Below, one piece after another: positions 11,336 to 22,135 of a stretch of DNA of 64,000 bases. The number at the start of each line of letters is the position of its first letter. Within the stretch, counting starts at the first letter, position 1. This DNA comes from Leptodontidium sp. MPI-SDFR-AT-0119 (Eukaryota > Ascomycota > Leotiomycetes > Helotiales > Leptodontidiaceae): contig JAHLEZ010000031.1 of assembly GCA_020726505.1 (NCBI GenBank), positions 574,500 through 638,499 on the forward strand. Direction: 5' to 3'. The position numbers were made by a program, and so were the translations under genes. A model generated the notes under the pieces. The model searched no databases. It was given only the letters and a program-made list of their open reading frames with translations, and had not been told where the DNA came from.

Positions 11336-12980
11336 ATGGCGGCCGCCAACACAAAACCCATTCCCACTAGCAAGCAGATCGAGGAGGGCGACACGTCTCA
11401 CGTCGAAGCCCGTCGAACTGATGCCGAGAAGACCATGGACATAGCCCAAGACGCCCTGCTAGCCACCGAAGACGAGCACTTAATGACCTTCTGGCAGGCC
11501 ATCAAGCGCTACCGTAAGGCCTGCTTCTGGTCCGCCATGGTCTCTCTCACCATCATCATGAATGGCTACGACACTGCCCTCCTCGGCTCTCTTCAAGCCT
11601 TCCCAGCCTTCCAGTACAAGTTCGGGCACGAAGTAGGTCATACGGACAAGTTACCAGATCAGGGCAGCGTGGCAGGTAGCCATCGGGCTCAGCAACCCCA
11701 TCGGAAACTTCTTCGGTATCTTCTTTAACTCCATCAGCACCGAGCGCTTCGGCCACAAGAAGACGCTCCAGGTTACGCTCGTCTACCTCGTCGGCATGAT
11801 CTTTATCTCGTTCTTCGCCAAGTCCATCGAAATGCTGTTTGTCGGCGAGCTGCTATCCGGGTTCGCTTGGGGCGTCTTTACTACCATGGCCCCGGCCTAT
11901 GCTTCCGAGGTCTGCCCAGTTATCCTGAGGAGCTACCTCGAGACCTTTGTCGTCCTCTGCTGGGGCATTGGCCAGTTCGTGTCATTCGGTGTGCTTGCGT
12001 CCTACTTCTCCGCACCGAGGACGAGCTACTGGTCTTGGCGCATTCCCGTCGCTATTCAGTGGCTGTGGCCTGTCGTTATCTTCCCCATAATCCTCTTCGC
12101 TCCTGAGTCGCCCTGGTGGCTTGTTCGCAAAGACCGCATCGATGAGGCTGAGAAGGCTCTCCGCAAGCTGACCAACGACGACGAGGTCCAGGTCAAGCGC
12201 TCAATTGCTTTGATGGTCCACACCAACAATCTCGAGAAGGCTATAGGAGAGGGCACCAGCATCCTGGATTGCTTCAAAGGCACCAACTTGCGCCGCACTG
12301 AGATTGCCTGCGTCATGTGGAGCATGCAGCAATGGCGCGGCTTTGTTATCACCGGCTACGCGACGTATTTCTATGAGCAGGCCGGACTGGCCCCTACCGA
12401 GGCCTTTCATATGAGCGTTGGCCAGGCTGGCTTACACTTCCTCTGCACGCTGGCCGCTTTTTTCGTCACGGGCCGCTACGGCCGGCGCCTTTTGACTCTC
12501 GGAGGCTTGACCGGCATGAGTGTCAGTATGTTCATCATCGGATTCGTGTCTGTGGCACCTGCCAACGGTGCTCGGGGATACAGCCAGTCGGCCGTCTATC
12601 TCATCTGGTACACCTTCTACGAGCTGGCCGTGGGGCCCGTCGGCTATATCGTCATCGGTGAGGTCTCGACGACTCGACTCCGCTCCCATACCATCGGCTT
12701 GGCAAGAAATACTTACAATCTCGTCGCTATTCTCAACAATGTTGTCGGGCCTTACATCCTCAACCCTACAGAGGGGAATTGGAAGGGAAAGTGTGGCTTT
12801 TTGACTGGTTGCCTCATTATCTTCTGTCTCATCTGGACCTATTTCCGCCTCCCCGAGACCTCTCATCGCACTTACGAGGAATTGGACATCCTCTTTGACC
12901 AGCGTCTGCCGGCGCGTAAGTTCAAAGACCATCAAGTTAACATTATCTCTGGGGAAGCGAAGCTTGTCGATCTTGATTAA
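11336..12980 (+). pseudogene. MFS sugar permease (maltose/alpha-glucoside type), single-base frameshift
   Basis: The start ATG at 11336 lies in ccaccATGG context. The first frame reads through TM1 (FWSAMVSLTIIMNGYDTALL) to GHTDK, then is lost. From about 11655 the protein continues one frame over as YQIRAAWQVAIGLSNP and runs to 12980. Removing one T at 11651-11652 would restore a protein of about 547 aa, the normal size of a 12-TM sugar porter. Family marks: PESPWWLVRK after TM6 and PETSHRTYEELDILF at the end, both typical of fungal hexose/maltose permeases. These proteins import sugars with protons across the plasma membrane. Everything except the indel looks intact, so this is either a young pseudogene or an assembly error. 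Confidence 0.88.
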
Positions 12981-13936
12981 TGGAAACTTTTTTCGGTAAT
13001 TGATTCTATTTCCGTGTCTCAAGGGCCGTTAGATGACGGCAGGAGCGACTTATCGTGTATTTAGTCATGCTTCGCGCAGCTTACATTAATCAAGCTTTAT
13101 TAACCTCATTCTTATAACTTGATATAGTAGAGACGCCTAGTCGATCGTGCGTCTAGCATTATATTTTGAGCTTGCGTCATGCGTCTAGCAAATCTTACTA
13201 CCTTTCTTGTAGTAAGTAGTTAATTTAAGATATATTATATATCAAGATTTTAAGCGCCGCACGTATAAAACGTGCAATATAAGTCGCACTGCTAACTAAG
13301 GTCGTAGATCTTCTCGAGAGTATTTTTTCTAAACTTTTCTTAAGCGCTCGTTAAGGAATCTCATAATTAAATTACTACTTATTTAATACGAGATAAGTCG
13401 TTTAAGTACACATTTATATTATAATCAAAGACTCGATTATATACTTGTACGTATTTTATAAGCTTCTTTTAAGTCTTGCCTTTATATATTAAAGGGAGCA
13501 TATGTCGAGTACGTTCTAATAGATTATTTTAGGTACGGGGGAAATTATCAAGCGTCCTACTAACGTATCGTCGGAGATAGTAACTAAGGCTTCTTTAAGC
13601 TTTTATCTCTTAATCATTTGGGCTTTTTTCGCTACTTCCTTTGGGTACTATGTGTAATCGTTTTCGTATATACGACGATATTCTTTAGCTAGCCAGTTAA
13701 GGGCATCGTTTCGTGCTCTTAGATTAGCGACTTGTTATAACAAGACCTTAGTCTCATTTACTACTAGCGCTTTCTTAGCTTCTTTACTACTCGCTAAAAG
13801 GTTTATTTACAATTTAGGTATTATTATACTAATTATTAGGCTAGTAGTAATAAAAAGTAATTAAAATATAATAATCACTAGTTTCACTAAGGTAACAAGA
13901 TACGATAGGAGTTCTTTAGTAATTAACTAAAGAGGT
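12981..13936. repeat. AT-rich RIP-like region with buried coding remnant
   Basis: The stretch is AT-rich, with a high frequency of TpA, after the permease. On the minus strand at about 13850-13450 an unbroken but stop-studded frame can be followed (LRARNDALNWLAKEYRRIYE; TISDDTLVGRLI). It looks like a mutated repeat protein of unknown family. No intact gene is present. Confidence 0.5.
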
Positions 13937-14133
13937 TGTCGTGCAAGAGCACGCTTAGAGGCTCCACAGAGGCGAATTTGATGTATTATTGAGGTATGCG
14001 CAGTACTATAATTGATTGTTGTATTATCTACGTATGGTCTATTCAAGCTCCCTGAATATGGAGGTCGCGGGCGCTTTGGCCATGGTGCCTTTGATTGGGA
14101 TCGCTTAGCCGGCCTACCATAACCTGCACGACA
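13937..14133 (+). mobile_element. Solo LTR (197 bp) with GAGGT target duplication
   Basis: It begins TGTCGTGC and ends GCACGACA, a perfect 8-bp inverted terminus with TG...CA ends. It is flanked by gaggt at 13932-13936 and at 14134-14138. It is much more GC-rich than its surroundings. No internal retrotransposon sequence remains, as expected after recombination between two LTRs. Confidence 0.85.
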
Positions 14134-14287
14134 GAGGTTCTAGTAATAAAAGACTAATTACTAAAGAAGGTAAACTCTTCTTTAAGGGAAGCTAACTATA
14201 TACTAGAGTAATAAAAAACCAGAGGAATATAGCTCTCTGGTTGTAGGTAAGGAATGAGGCCGCATTTAGTACTGGCTATTACACTGT

Positions 14288-14856
14288 TAATCTTGGGATC
14301 AAAATTAGGGCTACTAGCATTTGATTTCTATACTTATATACTCTAGTATTATTAGATTCCGCTAATAACTAGCTATACCTAATGTGACGGTCTGACTTAG
14401 AAGAATCAATTGAGGAGAGAAAGCTACAGGAACACGAAGGACTCTCTTAAGGAGAGGCTGACTAATCAGGGCTAGGCCCGGTGCGGCATAGCCAGTACAC
14501 ACGTGACGACTACACAGGAGCCAGTCGTTACACCTTAAATACTACAAAATATAATAATATCTACTACCTTCATAGACTTCCCTTTAACTACTTTAATATT
14601 ATGTATTTGTTACGTAAATGTAGTACTTATATTTATTAAGTAATATAAATTTGACCTATTAAACGCTATTAGTAAATTAATACATATTATCTTATACAGT
14701 CTTTATTTAGTTATACCTCGTTACTTTTAATATAAGTAAATCAAACTAAAGAAAGAATAATTCTACACTATATTATTTTTATCTTAAAATAAGGCCACGA
14801 AGTACAAAGGGAAAATTATTTTCGGATTATTCCAAGACATAAACAGAGACTTGTAA
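14288..14856 (+). repeat. Copy 1 of a 414-bp dispersed repeat, interrupted by a solo LTR
   Basis: It aligns along its length with 17961-18374, from the shared atcttgggatcaaaatt to ataaacagagacttgtaa. The differences are mostly C/T or G/A transitions, with copy 1 the more AT-rich. A 150-bp solo LTR plus 5-bp duplication interrupts copy 1. The repeat has no coding capacity I can see, and its class is unknown. Confidence 0.85.
14383..14532 (+). mobile_element. Solo LTR (150 bp) nested in the dispersed repeat
   Basis: It begins TGTGACGGTCTGAC and ends CAGTCGTTACA. The flanks are cctaa (14378-14382) and cctta (14533-14537). The empty site is visible in the second repeat copy near 18051 (cacaccttaaat), which proves the insertion boundaries. 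Confidence 0.82.
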
Positions 14857-15879
14857 AGGAGCTATCTATTACAATTTCAAGGCCTTTACTTCGGCTTAAC
14901 TATAACAAGCATACGCCCCAGCCCCTTGGCGGAAGCTTAGGACAGATGAAGAAGGCGGGTAGCAAGGGCATCCGCAGCTTATCGCGTGTTGACCGCCTCG
15001 CCATAGGAAGCCAATTGCTTCGGTTGCGTCTTTGAAAGCTTATCGATGCGCCGAGGGCTTTGTCGAACTTGGCAGGTGACTGAACCTACCCATGGTAGAA
15101 TATATGGCTTTATCCAACCAAAAGTCCCTTGTAAACCCACTATCGCCTTTACTGCGGCATGCACATCACCTTTAGGAAGTTAGGGGCTAAGGCCTGAAAC
15201 GGCCGCCCGTAGCGTCATTTTTACGGGGCACATCGCACACGGAATTGCGATCAATTCCGGGCCGCACAACAAACGGAGTAACTTTAAGCTTTGAATGTAA
15301 GCAATGCTAGGTTAACTTGTGTAATAATAATCGTTCCTTTGTTATGTATTATAGAAAATCATAAGATTACACATAAAATAGGCCAAATTTCGGTAAGGGC
15401 TAATGATTAGGGATACTCGATTAATTTTAGGGTTTAGCGAGCCGGCTTCAGGCTTCGCTTTCAAGGCCTCTGGGTATGTGCACCGAATCGCAGTTAAGGG
15501 GATAGAGGAGTTCAGTCCCATAAAGGAAGCGACTAGGAGGGGTAATGAGACATCGAATTTCCATGGTAAGGCCCGGCTCGTTGAAAGCGCCGGATATATG
15601 AGTCTACTCATTCTTTTCAGCGGTCTGCTGCCTGCAAATGGGTCTTCCTAGGATCATTTGGAGTAAGCCCCGTTTTTAGACCGCCGAAAAGAGCGAGGAG
15701 CAGGTCCAGGGACATGTCGTGGCCCCATTTTCAAACTTCTGAAGGAAATGAGGAGGTAGGTAAGGACGAAGTGAAAATTCTTTCTGTTGTATTGGATCTT
15801 CTTGCCTCGTGTACATATAGTTTTGATCACCGGCAGCAGTTTCACTCGCATCATCTGCTGAGATCCTGAATACAATTTT
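14857..15879. other. Stretch without a supported gene
   Basis: Composition returns to normal. Small open frames on both strands near 15340-15650 overlap each other and show no known motif. I find no tRNA or other RNA gene. The last 200 bases probably include the promoter of the gene that follows. Confidence 0.45.
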
Positions 15880-17312
15880 TTGTACAATTTTCATTCCAAC
15901 TCCTCACACTTCACTTGTACTCCTCACACTTCCGGTCATGGATTTAAAGCCTATCTCAAGTGCAGATTATGCCAAGCAAGCAGCGACATTGAAGAGATAT
16001 CTAAGCATGTCCAGGAAGATACTGGCAGTCCTGGTCTTGTTTCTCTTCTTAAACGGTGCTCTGTTTTACAGAGCACTCACAACGCCGTGCCATTGTACAT
16101 GTCCTCAAGTTGTTCCACGACTGGAAATCGACACTGGGAATCTGCAAAATCGACAACTTCCAGTACAGGAGAGGGGCTTGTCCGAACTGTCTACTCCGGT
16201 ACATATGCAAAGCTCTCCACGGACCGACTTAGTCTAGCGCCTCGAGCCGATTTGAACAAGTCAACCCCAATCTCTTGATATCAAATGCCTGCAAGCTAAC
16301 ATGATCAAGGTCTAGTTACCTCGCCTGAAGAGCGGGACTACTATTGGTGGGTCCTGGGAATGTCTGCCGTTAGACTGGGTGATCAGATCTTCAACTGGCA
16401 GAGTATCCAAGCTGCCTGCGGTGAGTTTGCAGCCACGAATTGGAACGCAGCACACAATGTGTCTGGGCAGCGGTTTCGACTACCATTATCTACGGTGCGG
16501 CTATTTTGACGACCTATCAGCGAGTTGGAAGACTAGCAACTTGGTTGGGCAACAGTGGAATCTCTATTGGAAATTTCAAGCGCGACGAGATCTCTGCTGA
16601 TGATCAGGATATGCTGAATGGTTCTTGCATTTCCGTCCCTCTGTGCTGTTACTGGTCTTGGAATCTGGGATCAGGAGTCTCATACCATTGCTCTTGGCCC
16701 CAAACTATTCATGAATATCGAACTAACTATACATCAGTATTGTCGGAAGTGTTTGGGGTTGAAGTGTCGCAATTGGGAGGGTACATGATTCCAACGGGAA
16801 ATTTCACTGTGGATAAGAGGGCTGAGGGACAGGTTACAAGAGTGCTTGGTTTTACACAGCCTGATGGCTTGCAGATGCATTTTGCGTACGTGGGGAATGT
16901 GACGGTTCCTGCATCTACTCCGACACAAACCTCGGCAACCCATCTCCATTTCAAGTTCTCATTTGGTAACGGCACCACAACAACATCTATCCGAGGCCGT
17001 CAGCAATACAACGAGCAGTACTTCAACGGTGACGGCATTGACTTCATCATCATCAGCAATCCGAGCGATGGAGGAGTGCTCAGTCAGAACAATGATTACG
17101 GTCAAATGGACCATGAGGTTTCCTGCTACATGGGTAATAATAGGGATGCGGTCGGGCATTACTACCAGGTTTACGACAACAATCACAGTGGGACTATTGT
17201 TGGGGGTGCAGTTGCGCCCTTCCGCGCGGGCGACCACTGGAGTTGGATTATTCAGATGTATAATCCGCCGTTTCCAATTGCTACAGCGGCTCTATGTGCA
17301 GTGGGCAAATGA
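15880..17312 (+). CDS. Unrecognised fungal membrane or surface protein (three-exon model)
   Basis: The last exon (about 16477-17312) is clean and long. A GTGAGT donor at 16427 and a gcag acceptor at 16476 join it in frame to an exon starting about 16316 (SPEERDYYWWVLGMSAV then QSIQAACAVSTTIIYGAA). An intron at about 16198-16315, ending ctaac...tctag, links upstream. Two first-exon frames compete. The one from 15880 joins in phase but lacks a leader. The one from 15938 encodes a membrane anchor (ILAVLVLFLFLNGALF) but does not join in phase with the sites I see. The C-terminal half is rich in Asn, Gly and Tyr, with several N-glycosylation sequons and motifs DHWSWIIQMYNPP and MDHEVSCYMGNN. I do not recognise the family. 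It lies between two copies of a dispersed repeat. Confidence 0.6.
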
Positions 17313-17960
17313 TAGAGGAAGGCGACACAATCGTGTGGCTATGCACAGGAGGATTCTGGGGGAGGGGTTTCCATAGCCAGTATTTTAGGGCTGTGGAGGG
17401 GTTTTGATAAGGGGGTTTTCCCTAAGTAGTGTGGCGGTTCTGGGACTTGCAGAGCTGGGACCGGATGTAGTGGGGGACCTTTTACCTGTTCTTTACATTC
17501 TGACTAAGAAGCATTATATGCTGAAGTGGCATCATTTCAGAATACTTAAGCTTGTAGAAGAAGGGCATCGTTTAGTGACGCAGAACGACATGCCATAAAA
17601 AGTTCGTGTGGATTTGTATGCAGAGAAACAATAACTCTTCTAGAAGTGTGACAAGGATCGAAGCACAACTTCATCAAGTGCTCTTTTAATAAATATTGTA
17701 CTGTCTGAATTGTTTCATCAAGCTACCTATTCAGGGTCCTTGTTAACCAGCTCCAGTCACGCAGTCAGCTTCTATGCCAGTTCAGCGTTTCGATGTCATC
17801 GGCCCTCAAGACAAAATTACAGACGGGTATTGTGCTTAGCAGGAGTCACAGATTGATGAGCCAGAACAAAAGGCAGCGTATCAAGAAGCTCGTCAATCGA
17901 TGAAAGATTATTTCGTAGACTTGGGATTAATCTACAGACATCCAAATCCGACGAAGCTAT
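17313..17960. other. Intergenic, nothing recognised
   Basis: It contains the 3' flank of the preceding gene and ordinary sequence up to the second dispersed repeat copy. Short open frames (17404-17598, 17817-18065) lack motifs, and the latter runs into the repeat. Confidence 0.4.
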
Positions 17961-18374
17961 TGATCTTGGGATCAAAATTGGGGCTGCCTGGGTTTGATTT
18001 TTATACTTATATGCTCCGGTATTATTAGATTCCGCTAGTAACTGGCCACACCTTAAATACCACAAACTATAGTAATATCTACTACCTCTACTGACTTCTC
18101 CTTAACTACTCTAATATTATGTATTTGTCACGTAAAGGTAATACTTATATCTATTAAGTGACCTAAATTTAACCTATTAAACGCTATTAGGAAATTAGTA
18201 CACTTTTCCTTATACGGTCTTTATTTAGTCGTACCTCTTTGCTTTTAATATAAGTAAATCAGACTAAAGAAAGAACAATTCTATATTATACTATTTCTAT
18301 CCTAAAATAATTCCACGAAGCACAGAGGGAGAATTATTTTCGGATTATTCCAAGACATAAACAGAGACTTGTAA
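17961..18374 (+). repeat. Copy 2 of the 414-bp dispersed repeat (uninterrupted)
   Basis: This is the full partner of 14288-14856 without the nested LTR, and it is less AT-shifted than copy 1. It ends 60 bp before an A24 run (18435-18458). Both copies have the same orientation and flank the unrecognised gene at 15.9-17.3 kb, so recombination between them would delete it. Confidence 0.85.
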
Positions 18375-18434
18375 CGACTGCAACCGTTTAAACATCGGTT
18401 CTTACACAGCTTGCTCAGATCCTCGGCCGGACCC

Positions 18435-18458
18435 AAAAAAAAAAAAAAAAAAAAAAAA
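18435..18458 (+). repeat. A24 homopolymer
   Basis: A run of 24 A downstream of the repeat copy and 87 bp after the end of the convergent deaminase-like gene. It might be the tail of an unseen retroposon, but no target duplication is evident. Confidence 0.6.
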
Positions 18459-18544
18459 TGGCATGTCTGACGACAGCAAGAACATTCAATGCACCGCCTT
18501 AAACGCCGCTCAATACTGTCGTTACCGGCTAGATCCCATCATTA

Positions 18545-20489
18545 CTAGCTACTTGTAGAGCCCTGAGATGGCGAGTCACCGTCGCAAATCAATACTTCGG
18601 AATTCAAGACACTCATGTTTTGCAAATACTGCAAGCAAGCTGCGAACTGTCGCTCGTTGCGTACCCGAACGTGGTTATTAACCAACATAACATCTGATTC
18701 CCTGAAAACGAATCCCAAGCTGTCATCTGAAGTCAAAAGCTCAATTAGTTTTGACCATGATGGTGAATGTGTATGAGGATCAAGCACGCTCCTGATCGCA
18801 ATTATGTCCTGCCTGTTCTCATCACAAAAGTGCCTGAAATGGAATACCATCGATGAAAACATGCACTCCGGCTTGGGAAATAATTGTCTCGAATTGGACA
18901 GGCCTAAGTCGTTCATGCCGGCCGGTTTGGATCTAGAGGTTTGTGGCTTTACGATCGCTGATCTCACCGAAGAGGAGATGTGAGAATGAGTGGCCCTTGT
19001 TTGAGAGACAGTGTAGGGTTCTCCAATGTTATCGCTGGATTCGAGAGCAGTCTCCATTTCTGCATGTTCGACATAGTTTATTGTCGGCAAACTCCCCATC
19101 TCTGCTAGTCCAGAGAATGATACACCGGCAGTGGAATCCGCTGGCACAGGGGTGCGTTTGGACCCAAGACGACCAGTCAGCTCCTGCTTTGCAATTACCT
19201 CCATCTTCTTAGCCATGTACGCTGTGATATCCCTGTACTGCTTGTACACGCCGAGATTCATCGCTGGAGGTGGGATCCAGGCCAAATATAGCTTTTGATG
19301 GCAAGAGGAGACCTGGAAGTTTCCGGGATGAGCTATGAGGAACTCCGAGCATAGATAACACGACTTCTTGCTTACTCCGATGAAAGGGTGACGGGGCCTC
19401 AGGAATGGATTATGATCGTAAAAGTTGATAATCTGAAGTTCGGCATGTGCAACTAGATTAACAGAGCATGACTCCCGGAAGAAAGATTCGGCATCCTGGA
19501 TGTCCAAGATGCGAGCAAGACGAGGTACCATTTCATCTGCCTTGATCTCAGGTATTCGACGCAGTGTGCAGGTGAGTGGCACTTTCTCGTCTCGGAGACT
19601 AAACTCTACTTTGCTGGGTGCCGGTATTGCCTCGATGACAATAGTATCAAACAAAGCAGGGAGTTCGTATGCGGTTTGCACCAAAGCCCTGGCAGCAATG
19701 CTGTAACGCCCCAATTTTAAAACAATGGACACCCATCGTTGCAACGACTGGTCATTATTGGTGAATGCTATTTTCAGGAGACTTAGAAACGTTTTTCTTG
19801 CCTCTCCGGCCCATTTAATCCAAGCTAGTAAGATATCCGGATCCGGATTTGAGCGCAGATGTTGGAGCGAGAAGATTTGCTCAAACCAGTGGAGAAAGTT
19901 CTGGATGGGCAGCGATGTAGTATCTGGTAAAGCCTTCCTCAAACGCAAGTCCAAGGCCGGTATCGTTTCGTCGAAGACCTTATTCGACTTCTGCAATGAC
20001 TTCATATAGAGTCGAATTTTAGGGATGTCAAGTCGTATGATTTTCAGCAGCACTTCTTGTTCGCCGTCGGTTGTGTCAATCACTGTAGGTAGGAGAATTA
20101 GCTAAGTTCCTTAAGCAGAGCCATGGGGATCTTGTACATCTAATCGCAATACTGCTGAGTGTACTCAAAATGTCTTGTAGATAGCCCTGGGTTTCCTTGG
20201 CCACTCCAGAATTACTAGCAATCCTCACGACTGTCCCTCCAGGCCCGCCTTCCTCCAAACATGCCGCCGAGACAGTGTCTGCACCCTTGTCCGTGGCACA
20301 TATAAGAGCGAATGAATCAAGAAATTTTCGTTTCAGAAGTCGCTCTCGTGATGCGTGTATGCTATGTGATTCTTGATCAAGGCTATAAGCTGTTGGCTCG
20401 CCGCGTACAGGATCGAGAAGACGTAGGAGAGCGGCTGCCTGTATAAACCGTTCCCGAACATTGCCGGTTATGTGAAGAGGGGCGTTCAT
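18545..20489 (-). CDS. OTT_1508-like (cytidine deaminase fold) fungal protein
   Basis: The model is exon 1 20489-20138, intron 20083-20137 (55 nt, GTACAA...CTACAG with a gctaattc branch region), exon 2 20082-18545. Joined phase 1 it gives 629 aa. The ATG at 20489 (MNAPLHITGN) follows a CT-rich leader. Residues about 325-385 hold the deaminase-type zinc signature: HAELQIINFYDHNP, then about 30 residues later SKKSCYLCSEFLIAHP and a trailing CHQKLYLAW. This is the pattern of the fungal OTT_1508-like deaminase family in the cytidine deaminase superfamily. The N-terminal 300 residues are helical with no known motif. The C-terminal part is Ser/Thr-rich, then a conserved-looking tail. The substrate is unknown; relatives could act on nucleic acid, nucleotides or nothing. 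The gene is intact and lies on the opposite strand from the giant P-loop gene. Confidence 0.8.
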
Positions 20490-20964
20490 TGTTTCTGAGG
20501 ATGGAGGAAGGGGGAAAAGAATGGGGGAGAGAAGGGGGGGAGAGAAGGGGACCATGAAGGTGGAACGAGGCAATTATATCGCTTTCCCGCCCGCCACGTC
20601 TCACCCATCTACTTGCCCAATAGGACTCTGGCTACTAGCGCTTTGTCAAGCTGCTGCTAACCAGCTGTCTCCTCAAGTTGAAAGTGCCTGGATACTAAAT
20701 AGATTGTCCATTAGTTTTACTGGTAAAAGTCCATTGACATTCAGACCAGGGCCTGGGCCGTACGTTTCACGACTCACTGCGAAGCCGGATATCATAGTGC
20801 GGGGGTCAATTATTTTCGCATATCTCCTCTCAGAATTCGTGATTCTGTTTTAAATTTCCAGCCGCGGGCCGATCAAAATGAGTTCTCAAACACGCCATCG
20901 CTTATATGCATGATCTGAAAGAAGTGAAAAAAGAGTGTGGCTTCATTTCCTAACTATGTGATTT

Positions 20965-21684
20965 TCAAGATTGTGCCTCGCAGATCCCTGGATGTGCCTT
21001 TCGTACATGTCTGTTGGCATTCTCTAGCCTTGCAAATCCTATCTCATTCACCTCGGAACGCTTACACGTCCCAACCGGACAGTAGAATCGCCTAGTACCA
21101 TGCACTTCCTCAAGATGGCGAGTGCGATCTTTTCGATAACGAAAGCCTAACCCAAGACAGGATGTAGTGGGGCATTTGAAAGGCAAAGTGTGGGCCTTGA
21201 CATGTGTGCTGCAGTAGTCTTGTATAAGCCCTGTTGCTGCTAGGAAACTATCGGGAGTGGCTTACTTTAGTTGATGTAAATAAGAAAATTCAAGTGCACA
21301 GAACTTGCAGATGAATTGTGCAACGCCAAGGCCGTGGATGGACTGTGTTCCTGCGGAGGGGTTGTCAAATGAGGTAGGTTCGAATGGCCCGGTGTGATCT
21401 GCCAAATGAGAGTTGTTGACCAAGTGAAAGGATGGCTGAAGATCTCCATAGCCAGGTGAAGGGTGACCGAGGGTTTGAGCCAGAGGCTGGTGTATTTCAG
21501 ATGTAGATGCGATTTGGCCAGGTGGTGAAGGGTTGATTCTGCTGTCTAGCAGGCGGGGATCGATCGAATCAAGTGGAGGGGAGAGATGTGGGTGTGTATC
21601 TTGGGAGCTTCGAGCTTCACTCTAGTGGAGTGGAAGGCTAGAGGCTGTCTCCAGGAATACAGGAGCGGTAGAAGGTGAAGCCAT
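20965..21684 (-). pseudogene. C2H2 zinc-finger protein with one internal TAG
   Basis: Exon 1 runs 21684-21266 and exon 2 21208-20965. The intron at 21209-21265 (57 nt, GTAAGC...CTGCAG) splits finger 1, which is rebuilt on joining: CX2C, then H-VKA-H (ICKFCALEF...NTHVKAH). Two further fingers follow: CPTTSCLGLGF...RHLEEVH and CPVGTCKRSEVN...RHVRKAH. The N-terminus is Pro/Ser-rich. From the only plausible ATG (MASPSTAPVFLE) the frame meets a TAG after 20 codons (21622-21624), where CAG would fit. Unless another start exists, the gene is dead or polymorphic. Function would be DNA-binding regulation. Confidence 0.68.
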
Positions 21685-21807
21685 GACACGACTGGGAAAA
21701 AAAGAATGGCTAAGAAGAGAGAGAAAAGGGAGTGTTCTGCGGTGACGATAGGAAAAGAGAACTGAGGTTTGAAGTAGAAGAATACTGTTTAATGTGGCAT
21801 CCATATC

Positions 21808-22090
21808 GTAGGCCTCAAATTTAGCGTGATGCAGCGGCGTCGATGCAGCGCTTCCTCTAAGCATGCCACGTTATAGGCCTCGACACTAGTGTAATGCAGC
21901 TACGCTCAAGACGCATGCTGCTGCAAATATTCGCAATTGTAGGCCTCAGAACTAGCGTGAAGTAGCTGGGCCAACGAGGAGTTTTCTGCCAAGATCGTAA
22001 CATTGTAGGCCTCAAATTTAGCGCCATACGGCGACGCCAACGGGATCTTTCTGCCCCATCCGCATCGTAGGCCTCAAAATTAGCGTGACA
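21808..22090. repeat. Five-unit degenerate array, period 62-66 bp
   Basis: The motif gtaggcctcaaatttagcg, with variations, starts at 21808, 21873, 21939, 22005 and 22067, giving spacings of 65, 66, 66 and 62. The motif (about 22 bp) is well conserved, the roughly 43-bp segment between motifs is poorly conserved. It lies upstream of the C2H2 gene and between the two divergent genes of this locus. No protein reading seems intended. Confidence 0.8.
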
Positions 22091-22135
22091 TAAATGCGTC
22101 ACACGGAAAAACACAACGCGTTGTCGGCGGCACAT

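Noticed and set aside
15342..15651. Genes in overlapping opposite frames
   Set aside because: Each frame is the shadow of the other and neither has a motif or splice support.
18435..18458. A24 as the tail of a retroposed gene
   Set aside because: No target duplication and no processed gene copy next to it.
21808..22090. CRISPR-like reading of the repeat array
   Set aside because: The host is a fungus, the repeats are imperfect and the spacers vary in length and are partly similar to each other; no cas genes.
21857..22135. Minus-strand frame of 92 codons across the repeat array
   Set aside because: Its repeated peptides come from the DNA repeat; the frame changes register between units and shows no codon-level constraint.
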